A stretch of 21,940 nt of DNA from CAMUQR01 sp963526735 (GCA_963526735.1 CAURNU010000007.1:1-21940), one strand, 5' to 3'. Positions 1 through 6,868 are shown, counted from the first letter of the stretch. The notes: a model not told the origin generated them from the sequence alone. A program made the numbers and translations.

Positions 1-23
1 CCGATATAGTTATCTTGTGCCAT
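1..23 (-). CDS. Start of an unidentified minus-strand gene (partial)
   Basis: Only the first seven complete codons are inside the window (MAQDNYI, with a glycine probably next). The start is credible because AAGGAG lies 7 bases upstream of the ATG on the minus strand (about 30-35). The gene lies downstream of tRNA-Val and its terminator hairpin. Too little protein is visible to name a family. Confidence 0.55.
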
Positions 24-63
24 AGTTATCTCCTTATGGACTTTAGTTGATATTAGAAGTGAT

Positions 64-105
64 TAAAAAAAGAAAAATCACTCCAGTTTATATACTGAAG
101 TGATT
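64..105 (-). terminator. Intrinsic terminator after tRNA-Val
   Basis: Arms 76-82/99-105 (AATCACT/AGTGATT) and 84-87/94-97 (CAGT/ACTG) form an 11-bp stem with one opposed C/A pair and a six-base loop. Read on the minus strand it is followed by a long T tract (complement of 64-77). It sits just downstream of the tRNA 3' end and upstream of the gene that begins at 23. Confidence 0.75.
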
Positions 106-109
106 ATCC

Positions 110-186
110 TGGTGGGCGATATAGGACTCGAACCTATGACCTCATCCACGTCAAGGATGCGCTCTAGCCAACTGAGCTAACCGCCC
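110..186 (-). tRNA. tRNA-Val (anticodon GAC)
   Basis: Read on the minus strand this is a full cloverleaf of 77 nt including an encoded CCA (112-110). The acceptor stem is GGGCGGT against ATCGCCC (one G-U), the discriminator is A, the D arm contains TTAGCTCAGTTGG, the anticodon arm is CATCC-TTGACGT-GGATG, and the T arm contains GGTTCGAGTCC. The loop TTGACGT places GAC at the anticodon, which decodes GUC valine codons. An extended -10 box lies upstream and a hairpin with T tract follows. Confidence 0.95.
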
Positions 187-197
187 AAGTTGCGACT

Positions 198-206
198 ATT
201 ATAACA
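198..206 (-). promoter_or_regulatory. Promoter of tRNA-Val
   Basis: On the minus strand TATAAT (203-198) is preceded by TGT, giving an extended -10 box, 11 bases upstream of the tRNA 5' end at 186. The -35 region (226-221, TTTATT) is weak, as is common with extended -10 promoters. Confidence 0.6.
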
Positions 207-233
207 CAACTTAAACTAGAAATAAACTAAAAC

Positions 234-262
234 TTGCTATTTCAATACAAAAATCATATAAT
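234..262 (+). promoter_or_regulatory. Promoter of thrS
   Basis: TTGCTA (234-239), a 17-base spacer and TATAAT (257-262) predict a transcription start near 269. That leaves an untranslated leader of about 190 nt before thrS. Confidence 0.65.
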
Positions 263-268
263 AAGTAA

Positions 269-458
269 TTGATACACGGTGAGTGCGGCCTAACCAACCG
301 CAGGAGTTGTCCTTTTGGCGGAGGAAAAGTAAAAACCTCCCAATAAAGAGCGCCTAAGCAATAAGCCAAGAACTAGCTGAAACTTAGGAAGTCCGGTGGA
401 ACCGCCCGTTTTCTTGGGTCCGAGACGATAATAACATTTAATAATATAAGGAGTTATT
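269..458 (+). promoter_or_regulatory. T-box-like leader of thrS with very short stem I
   Basis: The 3' half has antiterminator/antisequestrator geometry. Helix A1 is GTC-CGG (391-396) with CCG-A-GAC (420-426). A seven-base bulge TGGAACC (397-403) follows, matching the T-box UGGN-ACC signature. Helix A2 is GCCC (404-407) with GGGT (416-419). Upstream, a 5-bp hairpin TGCGG/CCGCA (284-288/298-302) carries a nine-base loop with ACC, a threonine codon, at 293-295. Such an apical specifier resembles the ultrashort stem I of actinobacterial T-boxes. Two more helices lie between: GGAGG/CCTCC (320-324/336-340) and CCTAAG/CTTAGG (353-358/383-388). No U-tract terminator lies before the ATG, so translational control is inferred: uncharged tRNA-Thr would open the start site. 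The T-box element itself is fairly secure; the specifier assignment is less so. Confidence 0.72.
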
Positions 459-460
459 AT
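428..460 (+). promoter_or_regulatory. thrS: Hairpin covering the thrS start codon
   Basis: ATAATAAC (428-435) is perfectly complementary to GTTATTAT (453-460). The 8-bp stem would pair the last base of the Shine-Dalgarno AAGGAG (448-453) and the first two bases of the ATG (459-461), leaving the rest of the Shine-Dalgarno in the loop. It begins two bases after the T-box-like helix and could be the sequestering partner. The stem is all A-T except one pair, so its strength alone is modest. Confidence 0.45.
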
Positions 461-2297
461 GTCATCAGACGAACATCTTGAACTAATTCGGCACAGCCTA
501 GCGCATATTATGGCTGCGGCCGTGCAAAAATTATGGCCAGAGGCGCAATTTGGCGTTGGTCCAACCGTCGATAATGGTTTTTATTATGATATTTATCTCG
601 ATAATTATGCCTTTTCTGATAAAGACCTGAAAAAAATTGAAAAAACCATGCGTAATTTAATCAATCGCAAGCAGGATTTTGTAAAAAGTGAAATGTCGAT
701 TGATCAAGCTATTGATTGGGCGAAGCAATCCGGCCAATCATTTAAAGTGGAATTATTAACCGACTTAAAAAAATACGGCACGACTGTTGCAAAAGAAATC
801 GCTAACGAGATTGAAATTAGTGATAAAAATGATACTGTGACATTTTACCAGGTTGGAGATTTTGTTGATTTATGTCGTGGTCCGCATATCGCCAATACTA
901 GTGAAGTTGGCGCTTTTAAACTGATGCGTGTTTCGGGTGCTTATTGGCGCGGTGATGAAACTAAGGCGCAGATGCAACGGATTTATGGTGTGGCATTTGC
1001 AACGCAGGCGGAGCTTGATGAATATTTGGAACGCTTGGAGCAGGCAAAACTTCGAGATCATCGTAAGCTTGGCAAGGAATTGGATTTATTTACGGTGTCG
1101 CCATTAGTAGGGGCGGGGTTGCCAATGTTTACGCCACGTGGTACAGTTTTACGTGAGTTATTGTCGGGTTTTACCAACCAAGCACGTCAAGATGTCGGTT
1201 TTACTAAAGTCTGGACCCCAAACATGACCAAACACGAACTTTACGAAAAATCAGGTCACTGGGCAAAATTTGGTGCAGAATTATTCTTAGTTAAGTCACA
1301 AGAAACCTCAGACCAATTTGTGATGAAACCAATGAACTGTCCACATCACGCTCAGATTTATGCCTCAAAAGTGCGTAGTTATAAAGACATGCCTCTGCGC
1401 TATTTGGAAACTACTACGGTGTATCGTGATGAAAAAAGCGGTGAGTTAGGTGGTTTGAGTCGAGTGCGTGCTATTACGCAGGATGACTCACATGTCTTCT
1501 GCCGTCCTGATCAGATTGGTCAGGAAATCCATAACTTGATGAGTGTGGCTGATCAAGTGTATTCAACTTTGGGTATGAAATTACGTGTTCGCCTGAGTTA
1601 TCGAGATGATAGCGACGCTTATTTAGGGGATCCGCAATTGTGGCAACAGAGTCAACAGCGCCTGAAAGAAGCCGTAATTGCTAATGGTTTAGACTATTTC
1701 GAGCAGGAAGGCGAGGCAGCGTTTTATGGTCCAAAGATTGACTTTATGGCGTCAGACGCAATTGGTCGTGAGCATCAGGTGGCAACTGTTCAGCTTGACT
1801 TTGTACAACCAGAGCGTTTCGAACTGACTTATGTTGGTAGTGACGGTAATCATCAACGACCGGTGATGATTCACTGTGCAGTGCTTGGTTCAATTGAGCG
1901 TTTCTTGAGTGTGTTTATTGAACATACTGGTGGTTGGTTCCCATTTTGGGTGGCGCCAGAACAGGTGCGGATTCTCATGATTAATGATGATATCCTGCCT
2001 TACGCAACACAAGTGCGTAATGTTTTAAGTCAAGTTGTGCTCGATGTGCCAGTGCGCTTTAATCCATTACGGGTTACAATTGACGAGCGCAAAGAATCGC
2101 TTGGTAAAAAAATTCGTGAAGCAACTAGTTTTAAAATTCCAATGCAAATTATTGTTGGCCAAAAAGATCAAGATGCTCAAGAGGTTAGTGTACGCACTCG
2201 TGACCAAGAAACGAAAGTTAAGCTGGACCAATTGGTGGAGTTTATCAAGCAATACAATTTGGATGAAATCGCCAAGAATAAAGCTAGCTTGAAATAA
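459..2297 (+). CDS. thrS: Threonyl-tRNA synthetase lacking the TGS domain
   Basis: Cytoplasmic class II synthetase that charges tRNA-Thr and edits mischarged Ser-tRNA-Thr. The editing site is visible: HSLAH (H12, H16) and CRGPH (C139, H143). The catalytic core follows, with zinc ligand C294 in MNCPHH, motif 2 YRDEKSGELGGLSRVR, the histidine of QDDSHVFC, and motif 3 with the third zinc ligand in MIHCAVLGSIERF. The anticodon-binding domain occupies roughly the last 110 residues. The protein is 612 residues; E. coli ThrRS is 642 and carries an N-terminal TGS domain of about 60 residues that is absent here, since the protein opens directly on the editing domain. The start is secure: AAGGAG six bases upstream and a structured leader immediately 5'. 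The stop overlaps the miaA start (TAATG), so the two are cotranscribed and probably translationally coupled. Confidence 0.97.
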   Translation: MSSDEHLELIRHSLAHIMAAAVQKLWPEAQFGVGPTVDNGFYYDIYLDNYAFSDKDLKKIEKTMRNLINRKQDFVKSEMSIDQAIDWAKQSGQSFKVELLTDLKKYGTTVAKEIANEIEISDKNDTVTFYQVGDFVDLCRGPHIANTSEVGAFKLMRVSGAYWRGDETKAQMQRIYGVAFATQAELDEYLERLEQAKLRDHRKLGKELDLFTVSPLVGAGLPMFTPRGTVLRELLSGFTNQARQDVGFTKVWTPNMTKHELYEKSGHWAKFGAELFLVKSQETSDQFVMKPMNCPHHAQIYASKVRSYKDMPLRYLETTTVYRDEKSGELGGLSRVRAITQDDSHVFCRPDQIGQEIHNLMSVADQVYSTLGMKLRVRLSYRDDSDAYLGDPQLWQQSQQRLKEAVIANGLDYFEQEGEAAFYGPKIDFMASDAIGREHQVATVQLDFVQPERFELTYVGSDGNHQRPVMIHCAVLGSIERFLSVFIEHTGGWFPFWVAPEQVRILMINDDILPYATQVRNVLSQVVLDVPVRFNPLRVTIDERKESLGKKIREATSFKIPMQIIVGQKDQDAQEVSVRTRDQETKVKLDQLVEFIKQYNLDEIAKNKASLK

Positions 2298-3163
2298 TGT
2301 CATCAACTCCGTTCAAACCATTAATTGTGATTCTAGGACCAACCGCCAGTGGAAAATCGGCGGTTGGTTTGGAATTAGCGCGTCAAATCGGAGGTGAGAT
2401 TATTTGTGCGGACTCTCGCACAGTGTACCGTCATATGAATATCGGTACGGCCAAACCGTCGACTGAGGAGCAGGCGGAAATTCGACATTGGTGTCTTGAT
2501 TTAGTTGATCCTGATCAAGCTTTTTCGGTGGCGGATTTTAAGGCGGAAGCTGAACAGGCGATTACGGATATTCGATCGCGTGATAAATATCCAATCATGA
2601 TTGGGGGTAGTGGGTTATATATTGACAGTGTGATTTTTGATTTCCAATTACAGTCAAAAGCTGACCCCAAACTTCGTCAGGCATTGGAGCAACTAACAAC
2701 TGAGCAGTTGCAAGATTATTGTAAAAAACACAACTATGGCTTACCAGAGAATAGTCATAATCGACGATACTTAATCCGCCGAATCGAAACTAAAGGTGCT
2801 GATGTAAAAAATACACAGGCAATTGATAATCTTATACTTGTCGGTATTGATGTTGAAAAAACAACATTACGAAATAGGATTGCAAAGCGGATTGAACAGA
2901 TGCTAGAGCAAGGTTTAATTGAAGAAACTCGTTATCTATATAAAAATTACAACAATAGCTTGGAAGCAATGACTGCGAATATTTATCAGCTAGTGATGGA
3001 TTATCTTGACGGAACAATCAGTTATGCACAGTTACTGGAGCTGGCGACGATTCGCGATGCGCAACTAGCAAAAAAACAGCGTACTTGGTTTCGACGCAAT
3101 CCACATATTCAGTGGCTGGACCGGCAACAAGTTATGCCGTATATCTTATCAAAACTTGACTAA
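2297..3163 (+). CDS. miaA: tRNA dimethylallyltransferase MiaA
   Basis: Transfers a dimethylallyl group to A37 of tRNAs that read UNN codons, next to the anticodon, which steadies codon-anticodon pairing. The P-loop GPTASGKS is at residues 14-21. The family signature DSRTVYRHMNIGTAKP follows, a variant of the usual DSMQVYRGMDIGTAKP, and the GGSGLYIDSV and RRYLIRRIE segments are typical. The 288-residue length is normal for bacterial MiaA. The ATG overlaps the thrS TAA by one base and has no separate Shine-Dalgarno, so expression should follow thrS through the leader control. The next gene starts 30 bases on with its own promoter. Confidence 0.96.
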   Translation: MSSTPFKPLIVILGPTASGKSAVGLELARQIGGEIICADSRTVYRHMNIGTAKPSTEEQAEIRHWCLDLVDPDQAFSVADFKAEAEQAITDIRSRDKYPIMIGGSGLYIDSVIFDFQLQSKADPKLRQALEQLTTEQLQDYCKKHNYGLPENSHNRRYLIRRIETKGADVKNTQAIDNLILVGIDVEKTTLRNRIAKRIEQMLEQGLIEETRYLYKNYNNSLEAMTANIYQLVMDYLDGTISYAQLLELATIRDAQLAKKQRTWFRRNPHIQWLDRQQVMPYILSKLD

Positions 3164-3178
3164 AAAACTTGTCTTGTG

Positions 3179-3193
3179 TGATACAATATAACT
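3179..3193 (+). promoter_or_regulatory. Extended -10 promoter for a leaderless mRNA
   Basis: TGA-TACAAT (3179-3187) ends six bases before the ATG at 3194. Transcription should therefore start at or next to the start codon. No Shine-Dalgarno is present. It is one of at least four such arrangements in the window. Confidence 0.6.
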
Positions 3194-3814
3194 ATGGACA
3201 AGGTGGATAATATTAAAAAATTATTCGGATCAAACACGCGCACCAAGCTGTTAGGTCTGTTTTTGAATAGTCCATCCGAACCTTACTATGTACGCGAAAT
3301 TACTCGTTTGATTGATGAACAAATTAATTCTGTGAGGCGGGAATTAACTAACCTGGAAGAGATCGGTCTGGTACAAAAGTTTGAGCGCGATCGCAAAGTT
3401 TATTACCAGTTAGGCGAAACATCAGACTTATTGAAACCGTTACGCATGATTTTTTGCCCGATTGATGACTCGGAAGGAGTGAGCTATCCTGGCGTGGTCG
3501 GATCAGTGGACTGGCTGGAAGAAATTGCCGGCATTAAAACTAGTCTCAAAACTTTAATCCTAGCTGGTTCATTCTTGGATGATGATCAGTCTGAGTTTGA
3601 CATGATTTTGATTGGTAATAACAATCACAATAAATTGTCGCGCTGGGCGCAGAATTTAGAAACTCGATTGGGGCGTGAATTGCATTATGTTATTTTTGAT
3701 CAAAAAGATTTTGAGTATCGGTTGTCAGCTAAGGATAAGTTTGTGACGAACCTATTTAAATCGAAATATGAAGTAATTTTTGATGAATCAGGCAAACTAC
3801 TGAAAGGAGAATAG
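3194..3814 (+). CDS. Winged-helix protein with nucleotidyltransferase-like C-terminal domain
   Basis: A 206-residue protein. Residues 1 to about 80 read as a winged helix-turn-helix: LGSNTRTKLLGLFL, then a recognition region around REITRLIDEQINSVRRELTNL, then the wing KFERDRKVYYQL. The C-terminal part (about 110-206) looks like a MNT/pol-beta nucleotidyltransferase fold: LILAGSFLDDDQSEFDMILIG corresponds to the usual GS...SD-D-L core, but the acidic pattern is irregular, so catalysis is doubtful. This wHTH-NTase arrangement is, as I recall, common in Patescibacteria and of unknown role; a DNA-binding regulator is the likeliest reading. It has its own extended -10 promoter and runs two bases short of the next gene, so the two form an operon. 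Confidence 0.75.
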   Translation: MDKVDNIKKLFGSNTRTKLLGLFLNSPSEPYYVREITRLIDEQINSVRRELTNLEEIGLVQKFERDRKVYYQLGETSDLLKPLRMIFCPIDDSEGVSYPGVVGSVDWLEEIAGIKTSLKTLILAGSFLDDDQSEFDMILIGNNNHNKLSRWAQNLETRLGRELHYVIFDQKDFEYRLSAKDKFVTNLFKSKYEVIFDESGKLLKGE

Positions 3815-3816
3815 AG

Positions 3817-4452
3817 ATGGTAGAAATTGAATATTTTGGCGGTAATGCTGTAAAAATTACAAGCAATAAACAAGTAGCGGTGGTTGATCCAAAGCGCTCT
3901 CATTTTGGGCTTAAAGATTTAGATGCTAAACAAGCTATTGAAATGGTCACTGCTAATGATTTAGCGGTAAATGATAGTGACGCAATTTTGTTAGTGGATG
4001 GTCCTGGTGAATATGAGGTTCACGGCTATTCTATCAAGGGAATTGCAGCGAATGCTTACCAAGATATGGATAAGAATTGTAAAAATAACAACATTTACTC
4101 GATTGAAGTAGATGATGTAAAAATTGCAATACTGGGTAACATTGAGGCAAAATTATCCGAAGCACAGTTGGAAGAGATTGGCGTAGTTGATATTTTAATT
4201 TTACCAGTTGGCGGTGGTGGTTTTACTCTCTACGGTAAGGAAGCTGCAAAAATCATTAAACAAATTGAACCAAAAATTGCCGTACCAATTCATTTTGCAG
4301 GCGATGGTTTAAACTATGAAGTAGCGCAAGATACTGACGATGAATTCACTGGTGAGCTAGGTGCGACTGTTGAAAAAATGGATAAGTTGGTTATTAAAAA
4401 AATCACTGACTTACCAGAAAACTTGCAAGTGATAAAATTTACGCGACGCTAG
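3817..4452 (+). CDS. Metallo-beta-lactamase-fold protein without the HxHxDH motif
   Basis: 211 residues resembling the UlaG-like (Lactamase_B_3) branch of the metallo-beta-lactamase fold: N-terminal IEYFGGNAVKI, the VVDP strand, DGPGEYEVHGYSIKGI, and the closing segment KIAVPIHFAGDGLNY. The metal-binding HxHxDH loop that should follow the DAILL-type strand is missing; the chain runs from AVNDSDAILLVDGP straight into GEYEV. Active hydrolase chemistry is therefore unlikely, and a structural or binding role is inferred. The start has GGAG ten bases upstream, inside the end of the preceding gene, which is separated by two bases. The substrate or partner cannot be told from sequence. Confidence 0.75.
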   Translation: MVEIEYFGGNAVKITSNKQVAVVDPKRSHFGLKDLDAKQAIEMVTANDLAVNDSDAILLVDGPGEYEVHGYSIKGIAANAYQDMDKNCKNNNIYSIEVDDVKIAILGNIEAKLSEAQLEEIGVVDILILPVGGGGFTLYGKEAAKIIKQIEPKIAVPIHFAGDGLNYEVAQDTDDEFTGELGATVEKMDKLVIKKITDLPENLQVIKFTRR

Positions 4453-4454
4453 GT

Positions 4455-4465
4455 TATAATTATAA
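4455..4465 (+). promoter_or_regulatory. -10 box for the site-2 protease gene (leaderless)
   Basis: A perfect TATAAT (4455-4460) lies five bases before the ATG at 4466, immediately after the stop of the preceding gene. No ribosome binding site is visible between them. Confidence 0.55.
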
Positions 4466-5098
4466 ATGTTTGATATTGGTCTAATTGCGATTTATCTTAT
4501 AGTGGTGCTGGTAGCGGTGTCGATTCATGAATCGGCACATGCCTTAACGAGTTATCTCTTGGGCGATGATACGGCTAAGCTTCAGAAGCGTATTAGTTTA
4601 AATCCGTTAAATCACATTGACCCGTTTATGTCGGTATTACTACCGGTGGTGTTGATGATGATGAAGCTACCAGCTTTTGGTGGTGCTAAGCCAGTGGCAG
4701 TTAATTCTCGTAAAATTAAATATGGTGATTATGGCATGGCGCTAGTGGCGCTTGCTGGTCCATTATCAAACTTCTTGCTGGCATTTATCTGTTTTGGCGG
4801 TGTAGCGTTAGCAGTACGGTTCGAAAATGCATTTTGGATGGAGTTGATGATGCTATCGGTGCGGGTTAATCTTGGTTTTATGTTATTTAATCTGTTGCCA
4901 ATTCCACCACTTGATGGTTCGCGCGTCCTGTATGCTTTAGTGCCAGAGTCGGCACAAGAGGTAATGCGTAATTTTGAGCGATACGGAACGTTATTTATCT
5001 TGTTTCTTGTGATGATTTTGAGTGAACTAATTTTTACCTATGTGTCGCAAACTGGTCAATTGATTATAAACCTATTTCGTTTAATCTTCGGGCTGTAA
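4466..5098 (+). CDS. Site-2 protease family zinc metalloprotease (M50)
   Basis: An integral membrane protease of 210 residues. The zinc motif HESAH is at residues 21-25 in the first membrane segment, and the third zinc ligand is in the NLLPIPPLDGSRVL segment (D150). FGGAKPVAVNSRKI and ALAGPLSNFLLAF are typical of the compact S2P/YwhC-like group, with no PDZ domain. About five hydrophobic segments are seen. Family members cut transmembrane segments of anti-sigma factors, signal-peptide remnants or membrane regulators; the substrate here is unknown. The start follows directly on a TATAAT and has no Shine-Dalgarno, consistent with a leaderless message. The next element downstream is a structured RNA. 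Confidence 0.9.
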   Translation: MFDIGLIAIYLIVVLVAVSIHESAHALTSYLLGDDTAKLQKRISLNPLNHIDPFMSVLLPVVLMMMKLPAFGGAKPVAVNSRKIKYGDYGMALVALAGPLSNFLLAFICFGGVALAVRFENAFWMELMMLSVRVNLGFMLFNLLPIPPLDGSRVLYALVPESAQEVMRNFERYGTLFILFLVMILSELIFTYVSQTGQLIINLFRLIFGL

Positions 5099-5112
5099 GT
5101 CTTGACAAGGTG

Positions 5113-5121
5113 TGCTATAAT
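5113..5121 (+). promoter_or_regulatory. Extended -10 promoter of the structured RNA
   Basis: TGC-TATAAT (5113-5121) is a full extended -10 box. It predicts a start at about 5128, exactly at the first base pairs of the terminal stem of the RNA. The TTGACA at 5102-5107 is only 8 bases away and cannot be its -35 box. Confidence 0.6.
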
Positions 5122-5127
5122 TAAGAT

Positions 5128-5271
5128 AGCCCTTAAGCAAAAGGCCGATATAATTTTCTCGAACAATATTTGAAAGGGAGCTTTAATGATTCAGTTCCGT
5201 GGAACTGTTTTGCGAGCACCCACCTTGCCAATACAGGCTGGGAATCTTATACGGCTTACTTGAGGGCTTTT
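5128..5271 (+). ncRNA. Unassigned structured RNA of about 140 nt
   Basis: A terminal stem GCCCTTAAG/CTTGAGGGC (5129-5137/5259-5267, 9 bp, one G-U) closes the element and is followed by TTTT. Inside it, GCCG-(A)-TATAA pairs with TTATA-CGGC (9 bp with a bulged A). Further in are a strong hairpin CAGTTCC-GT-GGAACTG and a hairpin CCCACCT...AGGCTGGG, giving a branched fold. An extended -10 box places the start at the base of the terminal stem. It may be a free-standing RNA (a divergent 6S RNA is one option from size and closed-stem shape) or a regulatory leader of the gene at 5285. It lacks the conserved SRP RNA core and I do not recognise a riboswitch class. Confidence 0.6.
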
Positions 5272-5284
5272 ATGCGACATCAAT

Positions 5285-6112
5285 ATGAAACAACAAGTTG
5301 AAATTATTATTACTACCGTCTACAACGATAAAGTATTATTAAATTATGACTCTCATCATAAGAATTATCGTTTACCAGTAGTGGAAATGGCTTTTCGGTC
5401 ATCTCCCGAAGAAACAATTGGTAGTTATTTCCAAAAAAACTATAAAATTATTCCTGACGAGATGGCGATTATTGATGTCTATGAGTCGGAAGCGGATGAG
5501 CGACTTTATTTAATCTATAAGGTTGAATTTAGCGCTGAGCAATATTCAAGTTTGGTGGCACAACTTGGAATGTCGGCTTGGTTTGATCAGGCGAAGCTTA
5601 ATAGCGGAGTTGGAATTGATGATGTGTCTAAAATAATTTTGCGTCGTTTTGAAGCAAAGATTTTTAAAGTTAGCAAACCGCCGGAATTAATCTCATCAGC
5701 TAATAAATATATTTTATATACCGATGGCGGATCGCGTGGCAATCCAGGACACTCTGGGGTGGGGTATGCGATTTATGATTTATCAGGTTCGGTTATTCAA
5801 GAAGGCTGCGAATACATTGGCATTGCAGTCTCTGGCGTAGCTGAATATCAGGCGGTGTTACGTGGTCTTGAGGCAGCTTTAAATCTAGGAATTAAAAACC
5901 TAGAGGTGCGAGTTGATAATTTGATGATTGCTAAACAGATGAATGGCTTGTATCAGGTGAAAAATCGTGAGCTGTGGCCAATTCATGAACGAATTGTTAA
6001 ATTAAGCATGCAGTTTGAAAAACTGAAATTTGTGCATATTAAGCGTGAATTTAATCAGATCGCCGATCGATTAGTGAACCAAGCATTAGATGATTATTTG
6101 ACTAATGCTTAA
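5285..6112 (+). CDS. Nudix-like domain fused to RNase H type 1
   Basis: 275 residues in two parts. Residues about 143-272 are a complete RNase HI-type domain: TDGGSRGNPG with D147, SGVAEYQAVLRGLEAAL with E187, RVDNLMIAKQMNG with D211, and IADRLVNQALD with D261, so all four metal-binding carboxylates are present. It should cut RNA in RNA-DNA hybrids. Residues 1 to about 130 look like a Nudix fold (strands VEIIITTVYNDKVLLNY and ERLYLIYKVEF), but the GX5EX7REUXEEXGU box is not preserved, so hydrolase activity is doubtful. The start at 5285 has no Shine-Dalgarno and lies 14 bases after the structured RNA. The 3' end of the gene contains the -35 box of the RNase P RNA promoter. Confidence 0.85.
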   Translation: MKQQVEIIITTVYNDKVLLNYDSHHKNYRLPVVEMAFRSSPEETIGSYFQKNYKIIPDEMAIIDVYESEADERLYLIYKVEFSAEQYSSLVAQLGMSAWFDQAKLNSGVGIDDVSKIILRRFEAKIFKVSKPPELISSANKYILYTDGGSRGNPGHSGVGYAIYDLSGSVIQEGCEYIGIAVSGVAEYQAVLRGLEAALNLGIKNLEVRVDNLMIAKQMNGLYQVKNRELWPIHERIVKLSMQFEKLKFVHIKREFNQIADRLVNQALDDYLTNA

Positions 6113-6126
6113 AATCAGCGTATAAT
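6098..6126 (+). promoter_or_regulatory. rnpB: Promoter of RNase P RNA
   Basis: TTGACT (6098-6103), a 17-base spacer and TATAAT (6121-6126) predict a start at about 6133, which coincides with the first paired base of the RNase P RNA. The -35 box lies inside the 3' end of the RNase H gene. Confidence 0.85.
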
Positions 6127-6131
6127 TAGAA

Positions 6132-6464
6132 GAGTTTGTCGGGTAGTTGCTTGCTAGTTTTAGACTAATAAGAGGAAAGTCCGGACAACACAGAGCACAA
6201 CAGTTGTTAACGACAACCAGAGGAAACTCTAGGGAAAGTGCCACAGAAACATATACCGCCCGCGTTTCGTGGGTAAGGCTGAAAAGAGTGAGGTAAGAGC
6301 TCACAGTCTGGTCTGGTGACAGATCAGAGGGGTAAACCCTGTTGGTTGCAAAGAAATCCGTGATGGTTGCTCGCCAAGCGGGTTGAGAACTGCTTGAACC
6401 AATTAGTAATGATTGGTCTAGATAGATAGCTACCGATTACAGAATCCGGCTTATAGACAAACTA
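6132..6464 (+). ncRNA. rnpB: RNase P RNA
   Basis: Catalytic RNA that removes 5' leaders from pre-tRNAs. The universally conserved core is visible: GAGGAAAGTCCGGAC at about 6171-6185, the GAGGTAAGAGC segment, GGGGTAAACCC, and ACAGAATCCGGCTTATAGAC near the 3' end. The termini AGTTTGTC (6133-6140) and GACAAACT (6456-6463) pair as helix P1. The length of about 330 nt is usual for a bacterial A-type RNA. Confidence 0.96.
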
Positions 6465-6477
6465 TTTTAGAAATCAT

Positions 6478-6510
6478 AAAATACCACCTGACTTATCAGG
6501 TGGTATTTTT
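6478..6510 (+). terminator. Terminator of rnpB, also usable by the convergent rplT operon
   Basis: ATACCACCTGA (6481-6491) and TCAGGTGGTAT (6496-6506) form a perfect 11-bp stem with a CTTA loop, extended by AAA/TTT and followed by T residues on both strands. It lies between the end of rnpB and the end of rplT. Confidence 0.9.
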
Positions 6511-6524
6511 GTTAGTGGGCTGAA

Positions 6525-6866
6525 TTATTTCAGAGCTTTGACAACTGCGGTAAATGCTTGTGGCTCGTTAACAGCAAGATCAGCCAAGATTTTACGGTCA
6601 AGTTCGATGTTCGACTCTTTTAATTTCTTGATTAAATCTGAATATTTAACGCCATTTTGGCGAGCTGCATTGTTAATACGGGTAATCCATAGACCGCGGA
6701 GATCGCGTTTTTTGTTACGACGATCGCGGTAGGCGTATTGTAAAGCTTTGATAACGCCTTGCTTAGCTAGTCGAAACGAGCTAGTGCGAGCGTGTTGCAT
6801 ACCTTTGGCAGCTTTTAAGATTTTCTTGTGCTTGCTACGGGCAGTGACTCCAGTTTTAACTCTCAT
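6525..6866 (-). CDS. rplT: Large ribosomal subunit protein L20
   Basis: 113 residues matching bL20 throughout: MRVKTGVTARSKHKKILKAAKGM, then AYRDRRNKKRDLRGLWITRINNAAR, YSDLIKKLKE and LADLAVNEPQAF. It binds 23S rRNA early in 50S assembly. The length is normal (about 115-120). A Shine-Dalgarno AGGAG lies upstream of the ATG and the gene starts two bases after the rpmI stop. It is last in infC-rpmI-rplT, the usual bacterial order. L20 represses this operon in other bacteria; no L20 site was recognised here. Confidence 0.97.
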   Translation of the reverse strand: MRVKTGVTARSKHKKILKAAKGMQHARTSSFRLAKQGVIKALQYAYRDRRNKKRDLRGLWITRINNAARQNGVKYSDLIKKLKESNIELDRKILADLAVNEPQAFTAVVKALK

Positions 6867-6868
6867 GA

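Noticed and set aside
5102..5121. TTGACA at 5102 as the -35 box of TATAAT at 5116
   Set aside because: The spacer is only 8 bases. The TGC extended -10 box explains the promoter without it.
5128..5271. Signal recognition particle (4.5S) RNA
   Set aside because: The conserved apical core (GGAAG loop and AGCAGCC-type asymmetric loop) is missing.
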